Shown: positions 52,815 to 62,176 of the stretch, one piece after another
How the letters are laid out: each line of letters opens with the position of its first letter
How positions within the stretch are numbered: the stretch's first letter is position 1
The notes under the pieces: model-generated
What the model was told of the DNA's origin: nothing
Databases searched by the model: none
The model's input: only the letters and a program-made list of their open reading frames with translations
Program-made: the position numbers and the translations under genes
NCBI RefSeq assembly: GCF_030816715.1
Contig: NZ_JAUSYH010000001.1
Coordinates: forward strand, 3,968,001-4,032,000
Origin: Streptomyces achromogenes
Lineage (GTDB): Bacteria; Actinomycetota; Actinomycetes; Streptomycetales; Streptomycetaceae
DNA length: 64,000 nt
Reading direction: 5' to 3'

Positions 52815-55190
52815 ATGGCCCACACCGACGCCACCGACGCCCCCGCCTCCGTGCCGACGGCCACCGGCCTGACCGCCGCGGAGGTCGCGGACCGCGTCGC
52901 CCGCGGTCAGGTCAACGACGTGCCGGTCCGCAGCAGCCGCTCGGTCGGCGAGATCGTCCGGGCGAACGTCTTCACCCGGTTCAACGCGATCATCGGCGTC
53001 CTGTGGCTGGTCATGCTCGCCGTCGCGCCCATCCAGGACGGCCTGTTCGGATTCGTGATCCTCGCCAACACCGGCATCGGCATCATCCAGGAGTGGCGGG
53101 CCAAGCAGACCCTGGACTCGCTCGCCGTGGTCGGCGAGTCACGTCCCACCGTCCGCCGTGGCGCGACGGCCGTCGCGGTCTCCACCTCCGAGCTCGTGCT
53201 GGACGACGTCATCGAGATCGGCCCGGGGGACAAGGCCGCCGTGGACGGGGTGTGCGTCGAGGCGGACGGCCTGGAGATCGACGAGTCGCTTCTCACCGGC
53301 GAGGCCGACCCCGTCGTCAAGCGGCCCGGCGACACGGTCATGTCGGGCAGCTTCGTGGTGGCCGGCGTCGGCGCGTTCCGGGCCACCAAGGTCGGCCGGG
53401 AGGCCTACGCCGCCCAGCTCGCCGAGGAGGCGTCCCGCTTCACGCTCGTCCACTCCGAACTGCGCACCGGCATCTCCACGATCCTCAAGTACGTGACGTG
53501 GATGATGGTGCCGGCCGCGATCGGCCTGGTCGTCACCCAGCTGGTGGTCAAGAACAACGACCTCAAGGAGTCCGTCGCCCGTACCGTCGGCGGCATCGTC
53601 CCGATGGTCCCCGAAGGGCTCGTGCTGCTCACCTCGGTCGCCTTCGCGATCGGCGTCATCCGGCTCGGCCGCAAACAGTGCCTGGTGCAGGAGCTCCCGG
53701 CCATCGAGGGCCTCGCCCGCGTCGACACCGTCTGCCTGGACAAGACCGGCACCCTCACCGAGGGCGGCATGGACGTCACCGAGCTGCGCACCCTCGACGG
53801 CGGTGACGAGGCGTACGTACGGCGGGTCCTCGGGGCCCTCGGGGAGTCCGACCCGCGGCCGAACGCCTCACTGAAGGCGATCATCGACGCCTACCCGGAC
53901 GCCGAGGAGTGGCGCTGCACCGAGTCCCTGCCCTTTTCCTCCGCGCGCAAGTACAGCGGCGCCAGCTTCAACGAGGGCGACGGGGAGAGCAGCACCTGGC
54001 TGCTGGGGGCGCCCGACGTGCTGCTGGCCGACAGCGATCCGGCCCTCGCCGAGACCGAGCGGCTGAACGAGCAGGGGATGCGCGTGCTGCTGCTGGTCCG
54101 GGCCGCCCGCGACCTCGACGATCCCGAGCCGGCACGCGGGGCCCGGGCCGCCGCCCTGGTCGTGCTCGAGCAGCGGCTGCGGCCGGACGCCGCCGACACG
54201 CTGCGCTACTTCGCCGAGCAGGACGTCCACGCCAAGGTCGTCTCCGGTGACAACGCGGTGTCGGTGGGCGCGGTGGCGGCGAAGCTCGGACTGGACGGCG
54301 GCGCGGTGGACGCCCGGCGGCTGCCGCCCGACCCGCCCGGCATGGCGCGGGCCCTGGACGAGGGAACGGTGTTCGGCCGGGTCACCCCGCAGCAGAAACG
54401 GGACATGGTCGGCGCGCTGCAGTCCCGCGGGCACACCGTCGCGATGACCGGGGACGGCGTCAACGACGTGCTCGCGCTGAAGGACGCGGACATCGGCGTG
54501 GCGATGGGGTCGGGATCCGAGGCCACCCGCGCGGTCGCGCAGATCGTGCTGCTGGACAACAGCTTCGCGACCCTGCCGTCGGTGGTGGCGGAGGGCCGCC
54601 GGGTCATCGGCAACATCACCCGGGTGGCGACGCTGTTCCTGGTGAAGACGGTCTACTCGGTGCTGCTTGCCCTGCTGGTGGTGTGCTGGCAGGTCGAGTA
54701 CCCGTTCCTGCCACGGCACCTGACCCTGTTGTCCACGCTCACCATCGGCATCCCGGCCTTCTTCCTCGCGCTCGCCCCCAACCGTGAGCGGGCCCGCCCG
54801 CACTTCGTACGGCGGGTGATGCGGTACTCGGTCCCGGGCGGCGTGATCGCCGGGGCCGCGACCTTCGTCACGTATCTGATGGCTCGTCACCACTACACGG
54901 GAGCGGGCTCCTTGGAGGCCGAGACGAGCGCGGCGACGCTCACCCTGTTCCTGGTCTCGATGTGGGTGCTGGCGATCATCGCCCGGCCGTACACCTGGTG
55001 GCGGGTGCTGCTGGTGGCCTCGATGGGCTCGGCGTTCCTGGTGGTGCTGGTCGTCCCCTGGCTGCAGGACTTCTTCGCGCTGAAGCTGGTCGGGCCGACG
55101 ATGCCGTGGATCGCGGTGGGGGTGGCGGTGGCCGCGTCGGCGGCCCTCGAGGGGTGCTGGACATGGATCGACCGCCGGGCGGCCGCATGA
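52815..55190 (+). CDS. Cation-translocating P-type ATPase
   Basis: 791 residues. Phosphorylation site Asp309 in DKTGTLTEGGMD, actuator motif SLLTGEADPV, and hinge TGDGVNDVLALKDADIG. The N-terminus has GLTAAEVADRVARGQVNDVP, and the C-terminus has additional helices, so it is a P2/P3-like pump rather than a heavy-metal (CPx) type: no CPC or metal-binding domain. It may move Ca2+ or Mg2+, but the ion is uncertain. A TACCGT box lies 7 bases before ATG 52815. Confidence 0.9.
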   Translation: MAHTDATDAPASVPTATGLTAAEVADRVARGQVNDVPVRSSRSVGEIVRANVFTRFNAIIGVLWLVMLAVAPIQDGLFGFVILANTGIGIIQEWRAKQTLDSLAVVGESRPTVRRGATAVAVSTSELVLDDVIEIGPGDKAAVDGVCVEADGLEIDESLLTGEADPVVKRPGDTVMSGSFVVAGVGAFRATKVGREAYAAQLAEEASRFTLVHSELRTGISTILKYVTWMMVPAAIGLVVTQLVVKNNDLKESVARTVGGIVPMVPEGLVLLTSVAFAIGVIRLGRKQCLVQELPAIEGLARVDTVCLDKTGTLTEGGMDVTELRTLDGGDEAYVRRVLGALGESDPRPNASLKAIIDAYPDAEEWRCTESLPFSSARKYSGASFNEGDGESSTWLLGAPDVLLADSDPALAETERLNEQGMRVLLLVRAARDLDDPEPARGARAAALVVLEQRLRPDAADTLRYFAEQDVHAKVVSGDNAVSVGAVAAKLGLDGGAVDARRLPPDPPGMARALDEGTVFGRVTPQQKRDMVGALQSRGHTVAMTGDGVNDVLALKDADIGVAMGSGSEATRAVAQIVLLDNSFATLPSVVAEGRRVIGNITRVATLFLVKTVYSVLLALLVVCWQVEYPFLPRHLTLLSTLTIGIPAFFLALAPNRERARPHFVRRVMRYSVPGGVIAGAATFVTYLMARHHYTGAGSLEAETSAATLTLFLVSMWVLAIIARPYTWWRVLLVASMGSAFLVVLVVPWLQDFFALKLVGPTMPWIAVGVAVAASAALEGCWTWIDRRAAA

Positions 55191-55192
55191 CG

Positions 55193-55229
55193 CGAGCGGC
55201 CGGCCCGGAACCCCCGGGCCGGCCGCTCG
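55193..55229. terminator. Strong terminator after the P-type ATPase
   Basis: 16-bp perfect stem, 55193-55208 with 55214-55229, loop AACCC. It begins three bases after the ATPase stop and lies about 40 bases from the convergent secreted-protein stop. Confidence 0.85.
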
Positions 55230-55270
55230 TGACGCCGTCTGCCTGTCTGACGTCGCCTGCCTGACGCTGC

Positions 55271-56074
55271 TTACTTCACGTCGACGAAGTCGCCCGCGGC
55301 GGCCACCGCCGGGGTCGTCGAGGTGCCCGCGAAGACGTAGCGGTAGTAGCCGTCCACGGACGCCTTGACCGTGGTCTTCAGGGTGCCGGTGGAGCTGGTC
55401 TTGACGGTCTTCAGCGTGGTGTAGGTGCTGCTGCCCTTCTTGCGGAACTGCAGCTTCACGGCCTGGGCGGAGTAGCCGGCCCACTTGCCGGTGTCCCAGT
55501 TCGCGCGGGCCAGCTTGCCGGTGACGGTGAGGGTCTTGCCCTTCTTCACCGGCTCCGGCGCGGCGTCGGTGGTGAGGGTGGCCGCGCGCTGAAGCTTCGC
55601 GCTGCCGAGGTTGCTGCCCGTGGTGAGTCCGCTGTCGTTGACGGCGGCGGCGCCAAGCTTCCACGCGCCCGCGAGGGCGTTGGTCAGGTCGCCGTAGTCG
55701 GTGTTCCCCAGGGGACGGAACTGGATCTTGGCCGTGCACTTCAGGACGGTCGCGGAGGACGCCGTGCAGGTGCCGGGCTCGTCGCCGCCCCAGACGTCCT
55801 TGTCAGGGGTGTTGATGGTGAGGGTGCCACCCCGGTAGAGGACGGGGAAGGTGATGAAGGAGTTCGCGTTCAGGCCGGCCGGCTTGGTGACGGTGTAGCT
55901 GGCCGCGACCGTGACCTTCGTGGTCGGGCCGACGACGATGTTCTTGCCGCCGTTGACCTTCACCTGGGAGAAGGTGACGGCGGGACCGGCCGGAGCGGCC
56001 TGCGCCGCCGGGACGGCGAGGGCGGACAGGGCGAGGGCGCCGGAGGCGGCGACCACGAGGGCGCGTACGCGCAT
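55271..56074 (-). CDS. Secreted protein, paralogue A of a tandem pair
   Basis: 267 residues. Signal peptide 1-26 (ALVVAASGALALSALAVPA, cut near AQA-AP). The N-terminal half is beta-rich with two Cys (GTCTASSATVLKCTA). The last about 95 residues (APEPVKKGKTLTVTGKLARA to FVDVK) are an Ig-like domain of the kind described in Streptomyces secreted calcium-binding proteins. That domain is about 87 percent identical to the end of the next gene. ATG 56074 has GGAG at 7 bases. Confidence 0.8.
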   Translation of the reverse strand: MRVRALVVAASGALALSALAVPAAQAAPAGPAVTFSQVKVNGGKNIVVGPTTKVTVAASYTVTKPAGLNANSFITFPVLYRGGTLTINTPDKDVWGGDEPGTCTASSATVLKCTAKIQFRPLGNTDYGDLTNALAGAWKLGAAAVNDSGLTTGSNLGSAKLQRAATLTTDAAPEPVKKGKTLTVTGKLARANWDTGKWAGYSAQAVKLQFRKKGSSTYTTLKTVKTSSTGTLKTTVKASVDGYYRYVFAGTSTTPAVAAAGDFVDVK

Positions 56075-56152
56075 GGATGTTCTCCAGAAGGCCGATGGAC
56101 TGTGAGGGAGGAAAGAGAGGCGGGCGAGCGTGAGGGACGGAGCGCGCGGAGG

Positions 56153-56186
56153 GGCGGCCGGCCCCGGGGATCCGGGACCGGCCGCC
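56153..56186 (-). terminator. Terminator of the paralogue B gene
   Basis: 9-bp stem GGCGGCCGG (56153-56161) with CCGGCCGCC (56178-56186), 15 bases after the paralogue B stop. Confidence 0.55.
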
Positions 56187-56201
56187 GTCACGCGCCCGGT
56201 G

Positions 56202-57125
56202 TCACTTCACGTCGACGAAGTCACCCGCGGCGGTGGCCGCCGGGGTCGTCGAGGTGCCCGCGAAGACGTAGCGGTAGTAGCCGTCCACGGACGCCTTGAC
56301 CGTGGTCTTCAGGCTGCCGGTGGAGCTGGTCTTGATGGTCTTCACGGTGGTGTAGGTGCTGCTGTTCTTCTTGCGGAACTGCAGCTTCACGGGCTGGGTG
56401 GAGTAGCCCGCGTAGGCGCCGTTGTCCCAGTTGGCGCGGGACAGCTTGCCGGTGACGGTGAGGGTCTTGCCCTTCTTCACCGGCTCCGGCGCGGCGTTGA
56501 CGGTCAGCTTGGAGAGGCGCTGGAGCTTGGCGGTGGTCAGCGACGCGCTCTCGGTGAAGCCGACCTTGCTGTAGTCGATGTCGTCCGCGAAGGGGTCGAC
56601 GTCGTTCCAGTCGACGATGTAGCCGGCCGCCTTCCAGCCGGTGGCGTCGGCGTTCTCCAGCTCCTCGCCCGGGAGGATGTCGATGCTGCCCTGGCAGGTG
56701 GCGACCGTGGCCGAGGTGTGGGAGCAGCTCGGGTAGTAGTCACCGAGGAGGATGTTGGCCGGGTTGCTGTACGAGCCGCGGTAGAGGATCACGTCGAGCT
56801 CGGTGTCGCCCGCGGTGACGTCGACGCCCGCGCCGTGCGTCACCTTGAAGGTGACGGGGACGCTGACCCTGCCGGACGTTCCCGCCACGATCGGCTTGCC
56901 GTTGTTGACGCTGACGCCGGTGAACTTGGCGTCCAGGGCGTAGGGGGTGCCCGTTTCGCCGGTCGCACCGGTGAAGGTGCTCCGGCCGGAGGCGGCGGCG
57001 TGCAGCGCCTTCAGGGTGTCGAGGGGGTGGTGCGCGCCGCTGCCGACGGCCTGCGCGGCCGGCACGACGAAGGCGGAGAGGGCCACGGCGCCGGTGACGG
57101 CGACCACGGTGGCGCGTATGCGCAT
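56202..57125 (-). CDS. Secreted protein, paralogue B of a tandem pair
   Basis: 307 residues. Signal peptide 1-26 (VVAVTGAVALSAFVVPA, cut near AQA-VG). The N-terminal part differs from paralogue A (TGVSVNNGKPIVAGTSG is the alignable core) and has its own Cys pair. The C-terminal domain (APEPVKKGKTLTVTGKLSRA to FVDVK) matches paralogue A closely, including a 77-base identical run. Cell-surface location is expected. Function unknown. Confidence 0.8.
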   Translation of the reverse strand: MRIRATVVAVTGAVALSAFVVPAAQAVGSGAHHPLDTLKALHAAASGRSTFTGATGETGTPYALDAKFTGVSVNNGKPIVAGTSGRVSVPVTFKVTHGAGVDVTAGDTELDVILYRGSYSNPANILLGDYYPSCSHTSATVATCQGSIDILPGEELENADATGWKAAGYIVDWNDVDPFADDIDYSKVGFTESASLTTAKLQRLSKLTVNAAPEPVKKGKTLTVTGKLSRANWDNGAYAGYSTQPVKLQFRKKNSSTYTTVKTIKTSSTGSLKTTVKASVDGYYRYVFAGTSTTPAATAAGDFVDVK

Positions 57126-57280
57126 GTATGTCCCAAGGGGATCAAGGGGCTCTGCGGGCGGGTGCCTCCGGTGAGCCCGAAATGGTCGGGCGAGCCTGAT
57201 GAGAAACATCGCTCACCCGAGAAGACTCGTACCCCCGTCCGACGGTTGCACGTTCGATGGAGAAATCACGAAGAAAAAGT

Positions 57281-57312
57281 GAGCGCCCCCGCGGGTGTCC
57301 GCGGGGGCGCTC
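57281..57312 (-). terminator. Intrinsic terminator of the sacsin-like ATPase gene
   Basis: 14-bp stem (57281-57294 with 57299-57312), loop GTGT, followed on the minus strand by ACTTTTTCTT. A hairpin plus T-run is unusual in this genome and makes a good terminator. It lies 22 bases past the stop at 57334. Confidence 0.85.
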
Positions 57313-57333
57313 GCCGTCGTGTCCGTGCGGGCG

Positions 57334-60300
57334 TCAGTCGAACCAGCGGTCGCGGGCCAGTTCCTGAGTGCGGGTCGGGTCCTCCAGCAGGGCCGCGACC
57401 TCGAACCGGCGGGGCCACTGCCCGGCCGCCCAGGCGAGGCCGGCGGCGACTCCCTCCAGGGTGGCGGCGTGCAGGACGCCGCCGTCCGTCAGCCGCCAGT
57501 CGATCTCGACGCCGTCGACGACCAGTTCCTCGTGCTCGACGTAGGTGGCGGGCGTGCGCGGGCCGAGCAGTACGCGCACCGGCTCCGGGACGTCGTGCTC
57601 GGCGCCCTCGGAGTCGACCTCACCGGTCACGGACTCGCTCAGCCGCCGCACCTGGAACAGCTCCGCCAGTTCGGCGGCCCGCGACGGCCGCACGGGCAGC
57701 AGCGGGACACCCTCCGTGAAGGGCAGCAGATCGGGTGAGTCGACGACCACGGCGTCGGCCGCGTCCACCACCTCGACCCGGCCGTCCACGACGGCCCTCA
57801 GCTCGTCCGGCAGGGTGACCTGCTCCGGATCCAGCTCCGCCAACGCCCCGTACAGGCCGTGCAGTTGCGCGGAGGTGACGGAACGCTCCGGATCGGCGAG
57901 ACGGTCCAGGAGCTCGGCGGCGCCGCCGGGCTCGTCGAGGAGCGCGGCCACCGAGGTGCGCACCCCGAGGGCCCGCAGCACCTGCTCGTCGTCGAAGCCC
58001 GTGGCGTCGGCCTCGTCGTACAGGCCGCGCAGCAGCGGGTCGCCGCCGAAGGCCAGGAGTCCGGCCGGGCGGCGGCCGTCGAGCACCGGGTTCCCGCGCA
58101 GCCACCAGGCCGTGTACGGCCGTACCGTCTCATGGGTGCCGTCGGGCAGCAGGACGCGGAGCGGCTGCACCAGGGCGTCCCGCAGCGGCGGCCGGGCGAG
58201 CAGGGCGAGCGCCTGCGGCCAGCGGTCCTCGTCGACGAGGTCGAGGTCGCGCACGGCGACCAGCTCGGTGGCGACCGGCGGCACCGGACTGTCGGGGAAG
58301 CGGTCGAGGACGTCCTCGCACCACACGTCCACGGCGTCCAGCAGCCCCGCGTCGTCCGGCTCGGCGAAGTCCCCGTCGCGGGGCTCCAGTTCGTCCGGAT
58401 CGAGGACCACGTCGGTGGCGCGGACCAGCGCGAAGTCGGCGAGGACACCACAGGCCGCGAGCGGCTGCTCCCCCCACTTCTCCGCCAACTCGGCGTCCAC
58501 GAAAGCGACTTCACCTTCCCGGATGACGGAGGCGAACGCGCTGCCGGGCAGCACGAGCTCACCGGCGGGCGACAGTTCACCGTCCTCGTCGGGCAGGGCG
58601 AGCGCGCCGAGCCACGGCTCGTCGCCGGGCTCCAGACCCGCGTCCCGCACGAGTGCGAGGACCGCGTCGGCGAGCTCCTCCGCGTCCGGGGCGCCCTGGT
58701 CGTCCCAGGCTCCGCCGTCGTCGTCCAGGGACGCGGCGACGGCCGCCCGCACCTGCGGGGTGGTCAGGACGGCCCGCGGGGTGGCGGGCAGCGCGCCCAG
58801 CTTCTCCAGCAGCGGGTGCGCGGCGTCCTCGTGGGCGACCTTGAGACCGAGCCGGCCGAGGACGTCCGCGTCGAGGCCGGCCGAGCCCGGGGTGGGCAGC
58901 AGCACCTGGCGCGGGCCGATGGCGGTCCGCCGTCCCCCACCCGCGCCGAAGCCGGCGGACTGGGAAGCATGGGCGCCCCCGGCGAGCGGCACGGGCAGCC
59001 CGGTGAGCCGGTCCGGGTCGACCCCGGCGAGGCTGTCGTACAGCCGGTGCCACCAGCCCGGCTCCCGGTCCAGGCCGGCCAGCCGGTCGATGACGTCCGC
59101 GAGCGGGAGCCGGGCGACGCCGAGCGTGCGCAGCTCGACGCGCCGCTCCAGACCGGCGGGCAGCAGCGTCGGCAGCACCTCCGCCAGCACCCGCACGGTG
59201 TCCGCGCCCGCGCCCTCGACGACCTCGGCGTCCCGGGGGCGCAGAGCCTCGGGCAGCCCCACCGCGTCCTCGTCCGCGCCCACGTCCGCGCCCTCCTCCG
59301 GCGCGGGCGCGACGGCCGGCGGCAGGAAGGCCGTGCGCGGCAGCAGCTCCAGCACCGCCTGGCGCAACGCCCCGTCCAGCGCCCCCTTGCCCAGCGGACC
59401 GGGCACGAGGCCGATGATCCCCGGGCCCACCGGCCGCCAGCCGGCGAGGAGTTCGGCGTACGCCTCCGCCGCGCGCCGCACCAGATGGTCGGTCAGCGGA
59501 CCGGGCGCCGCGTGACGGCGGGTGGTGTCGAGCGGGAAGGACGCGATGAGCAGGGCGGGCAGCCCCAGCGGCTCGTCGCTGGGGGTGGGCGCGTGGACGA
59601 CCGGCGTGGTGCGGGGCGCGACGGGCGCGCCCTCGTCGTCGACGGGCACCGCCCAGGTGACCGACCAGTGGGGCCGCAGCCGCTCCTCCACCGGACGGTC
59701 GGCGAGCAGTTCGGGGTGGAGCGGGCCGTGCGCGGCGGCGGTCCGCCATCGAGTGACGCCCCGCTCACTGTCGGTGACGACGGTGAGGTCGCCGTCGGCG
59801 GAACGGCGCAGGGTGCGCGCTTCGCCGTCCCCGATCTCGATGACGACCTCCGCCAGCCCCGGCAGGGCGAGCAGGAGGGCGTCGTCGACCGCGGTGAGCA
59901 GCCTCTCGGCGAGATCGGCCGCGGCGGCGTCGCGCAGCGGGAGGATGACGGCCGTGTCGTACGGGTCGGGGGCCGTGCCCTGGGCGGCGAAGGGCAGTCG
60001 CAGCAGGGGTACGTGTCCGTCACGCCGCCGCACCTCGTCACCGAGGCCCGGACTGTGCCGGGCGGTCTCGGAGGCCAGCGACCGCGCCTCGGCCAGGTCC
60101 CAGCGGACACCGCCGTGCCGGCCCACCACGGCCGGCTCGTCGGTGACCGCGAGGACGGCGGCGAAGCCGACGCCGAACCGCCCGACGGCCACGGCGGACT
60201 GCCGCTCCTCCCGCTTGGCGGACGCCCGCAGCGTGGCGAGGGACTCCACGCCGGCGGCGTCCAGGGGCGCTCCGGTGTTGGCCGCGACGAGAACCCCGTC

Positions 60301-60546
60301 CCGCAGGGTGAGGCGCAGCCGCCCCGGCACCCCGCCCCGGGCCGCGGCGTCGGCGGCGTTCTGCGCCAGCTCGACGACGAGCCGGTCCCGGTACCCGCCG
60401 AGGACGAGATCCTCCTCGGAGTTGGCGTCCTCCCGGAAACGGGCGGGACTGGTGGCCCAGGCGTCCAGCACTCCACGGCGCAGGCGTGCCGTGCCGAACG
60501 GATCCGCGCCCTCGGGCGCCGGCCGCACGAACTTGCTCACGTTCAC
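57334..60546 (-). CDS. Sacsin-like GHKL ATPase-domain protein
   Basis: 1070 residues. The N-terminal about 220 residues form an Hsp90/histidine-kinase-like ATP site: N box ELAQNAADAA (59-68), ANTGAPLD, and the G-box FGVGFAAVL. The remaining about 800 residues have no recognised domain and are rich in acidic and Leu residues. NCBI-type annotation is 'sacsin N-terminal ATP-binding-like domain'. It may be a chaperone-type or defence-like ATPase, but nothing proves it. GTG 60546 starts MNVSKFVRPAPEG. It follows the DUF3027 gene after 93 bases. Confidence 0.82.
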   Translation of the reverse strand: MNVSKFVRPAPEGADPFGTARLRRGVLDAWATSPARFREDANSEEDLVLGGYRDRLVVELAQNAADAAARGGVPGRLRLTLRDGVLVAANTGAPLDAAGVESLATLRASAKREERQSAVAVGRFGVGFAAVLAVTDEPAVVGRHGGVRWDLAEARSLASETARHSPGLGDEVRRRDGHVPLLRLPFAAQGTAPDPYDTAVILPLRDAAAADLAERLLTAVDDALLLALPGLAEVVIEIGDGEARTLRRSADGDLTVVTDSERGVTRWRTAAAHGPLHPELLADRPVEERLRPHWSVTWAVPVDDEGAPVAPRTTPVVHAPTPSDEPLGLPALLIASFPLDTTRRHAAPGPLTDHLVRRAAEAYAELLAGWRPVGPGIIGLVPGPLGKGALDGALRQAVLELLPRTAFLPPAVAPAPEEGADVGADEDAVGLPEALRPRDAEVVEGAGADTVRVLAEVLPTLLPAGLERRVELRTLGVARLPLADVIDRLAGLDREPGWWHRLYDSLAGVDPDRLTGLPVPLAGGAHASQSAGFGAGGGRRTAIGPRQVLLPTPGSAGLDADVLGRLGLKVAHEDAAHPLLEKLGALPATPRAVLTTPQVRAAVAASLDDDGGAWDDQGAPDAEELADAVLALVRDAGLEPGDEPWLGALALPDEDGELSPAGELVLPGSAFASVIREGEVAFVDAELAEKWGEQPLAACGVLADFALVRATDVVLDPDELEPRDGDFAEPDDAGLLDAVDVWCEDVLDRFPDSPVPPVATELVAVRDLDLVDEDRWPQALALLARPPLRDALVQPLRVLLPDGTHETVRPYTAWWLRGNPVLDGRRPAGLLAFGGDPLLRGLYDEADATGFDDEQVLRALGVRTSVAALLDEPGGAAELLDRLADPERSVTSAQLHGLYGALAELDPEQVTLPDELRAVVDGRVEVVDAADAVVVDSPDLLPFTEGVPLLPVRPSRAAELAELFQVRRLSESVTGEVDSEGAEHDVPEPVRVLLGPRTPATYVEHEELVVDGVEIDWRLTDGGVLHAATLEGVAAGLAWAAGQWPRRFEVAALLEDPTRTQELARDRWFD

Positions 60547-60639
60547 TCTTCTCCTCGGCGTGAGGACGAAGGTACCGCCCGCGGAAGCGACCGCGTCCCC
60601 CGCTCCGGCCGGGCCCGGCCGGCGGAGGAGGACGAGGGG

Positions 60640-61566
60640 CTACGAGTGGCCGAGCTCCGCCGCGTCCTCGTCGGCCGTGGTCGGGACCGAGCCCGAGTCG
60701 GCGGCCGGGCGCAGCGGGAACGGATCGACCCGGGTCTCGTCGACCACCGGCGGGGCGGGCCGGGGCGGCGTGGGCATCACCGCCGCCTCCGAGTGGCCGC
60801 CGCAGCCGTACGCCAGGGAGACCACCCGGCCGTCGGCCGGGGAGAACTCGTTGGCGCAGACACCGAAGGCCTGCCCCAGCGAGCCGCCGATACGGGCGAG
60901 GAAACCGCAGCTCACACAGGACGCGGGGGCCGCCTGGGCCATCGGCGTCTTGGGGCCGAAGCCGTCCTCCCAGCGGTCGGCGGCGGTGTGCAGACCGTAG
61001 CGGGACAGCACCCGGGCCCGGCGCAGGCCCAGCTCCTCGGCCACCGCGGCGATCGTGCCCCGGACCGGGATCGTGGGCAGCTTCGCCGGCGCGGCCGGCG
61101 TCACGTCCGCGTCCTCCGCCTCGGCCAGCTGCACCATCTCCTCGGAGACGGGCGAGTTCGGCAGCGGCTCGTCCTCCCCGCTGTAGCCCGGCTCCAGCCG
61201 CAGATCCTCCGCGTCCGTGGGCAGCAGGTCGCCCGGCCCCATGTCGCCGGGGCGCAGCCGCTCGCTCCACGGCACCCACTCGGGCGCCAGGACCGCGTCG
61301 GGACCGGGGAGGAGCACCACCTCGTCCAGGGTGACGATCTTGGCGCGGGACGCCCGCGCCACCGTCGCCGCCCAGCGCCAGCCCCGGTAGCCCAGCTCCT
61401 TGCACTCGAAGTAGTGGGTGACCACACGGTCGCCCTCCGAGACGAGGCCCGCGTGCTCACCGACCACGCCGGGGGCGGCCGCCTCCTCGGCTGCGGCGCG
61501 GGCGAGGTCGACGGCCTCGGCGCACAGGCGGTCGGGGGTGCGGCTTCGCGTGGTCGCTGCGCTCAC
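60640..61566 (-). CDS. DUF3027 protein with a cysteine cluster
   Basis: 308 residues from GTG 61566 (VSAATTRSRTPDRLCAEA). It is a soluble actinobacterial family; visible parts include HYFECKELGYRGWRWAAT, EWVPWSERLRPGDMGPGD and the cluster SCVSCGFLARIGGSLG ... FGVCANEFSP ... YGCGGHSE. The four Cys and a His may bind a metal. It is co-directional with, and directly upstream of, the sacsin-like ATPase, a linkage I believe is conserved. Function unknown. Confidence 0.82.
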   Translation of the reverse strand: MSAATTRSRTPDRLCAEAVDLARAAAEEAAAPGVVGEHAGLVSEGDRVVTHYFECKELGYRGWRWAATVARASRAKIVTLDEVVLLPGPDAVLAPEWVPWSERLRPGDMGPGDLLPTDAEDLRLEPGYSGEDEPLPNSPVSEEMVQLAEAEDADVTPAAPAKLPTIPVRGTIAAVAEELGLRRARVLSRYGLHTAADRWEDGFGPKTPMAQAAPASCVSCGFLARIGGSLGQAFGVCANEFSPADGRVVSLAYGCGGHSEAAVMPTPPRPAPPVVDETRVDPFPLRPAADSGSVPTTADEDAAELGHS

Positions 61567-61632
61567 AGGTATCGCTTCTCTCCTACGCCGTCTCTCGGTG
61601 CGCCCCTCAAGGCGGCGGGTGCGGACGGAGCG

Positions 61633-61670
61633 GCTGGGGGTACCTCCCAGGCCTGAGGCACTGGGGGAGC
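61633..61670. repeat. Streptomyces-type dispersed palindromic repeat
   Basis: CTGGGGGTACCTCCCAG (61634-61650) forms an inverted repeat, followed by a second CTGGGGGAG at 61661-61669. Elements of this kind are scattered in Streptomyces intergenic DNA. It is in the gap 61567-62176, upstream of the DUF3027 gene. Confidence 0.5.
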
Positions 61671-61920
61671 GCCGCGTCGACGTCCGCGCCCGATCGCGCT
61701 CGGGCGCGCCTGCTGTCATCCATTCTGCGGGATGGCCGGGAGGCGCGCGGCCGAGAACAATCGCCACGGCGCGCTACGCACGCTACCTTCTCGCGGACGC
61801 TCGGCCTACACCGACGGGACGTTTCCCATCCACCGGAAGCCCTCGAAGGCCTTCCGACGCCCTCCCCGAGCGTTCCCCGAAGCCTCCGGAAGCACTCCGG
61901 CGACGCTCCAGAAGATTTCC

Positions 61921-61964
61921 GGAATCCCTCCGAAATCCCTCCGGAATCCCTCCGAAGGCCCTCC
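61921..61964. repeat. Four tandem copies of an 11-bp unit
   Basis: GGAATCCCTCC, GAAATCCCTCC, GGAATCCCTCC and GAAGGCCCTCC occupy 61921-61964. They sit in a wider stretch (about 61830-61985) of TCCGGA- and CTCC-rich imperfect copies. No gene is visible here; the stretch forms the start of the divergent region between DUF3027 and MFS genes. Confidence 0.85.
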
Positions 61965-62176
61965 TGGAGCGTTGCCGGAGGTGATCTCCGGGGCGGGCCG
62001 ACGGGGCCGGGCGGCCTCCCGGACGGCCCCCTCGCGCCGACCGTCACACGGCCATACGCGCGGTAACCGCACTATGCGCGGCTTTCTCGGGGCACTATGA
62101 CGGGGTGGCAGCCGCGAGAACACCCCAGGGCGCCACCGGGATCGGTGCGACGAGGGGGACCAAGGGGAGGAGCGCA

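Noticed and set aside
57859..61656. Very long open frame (over 1200 codons) on the plus strand
   Set aside because: It is antisense to the sacsin-like ATPase and DUF3027 genes, has no domain or ribosome-binding site, and is the usual GC-bias shadow.
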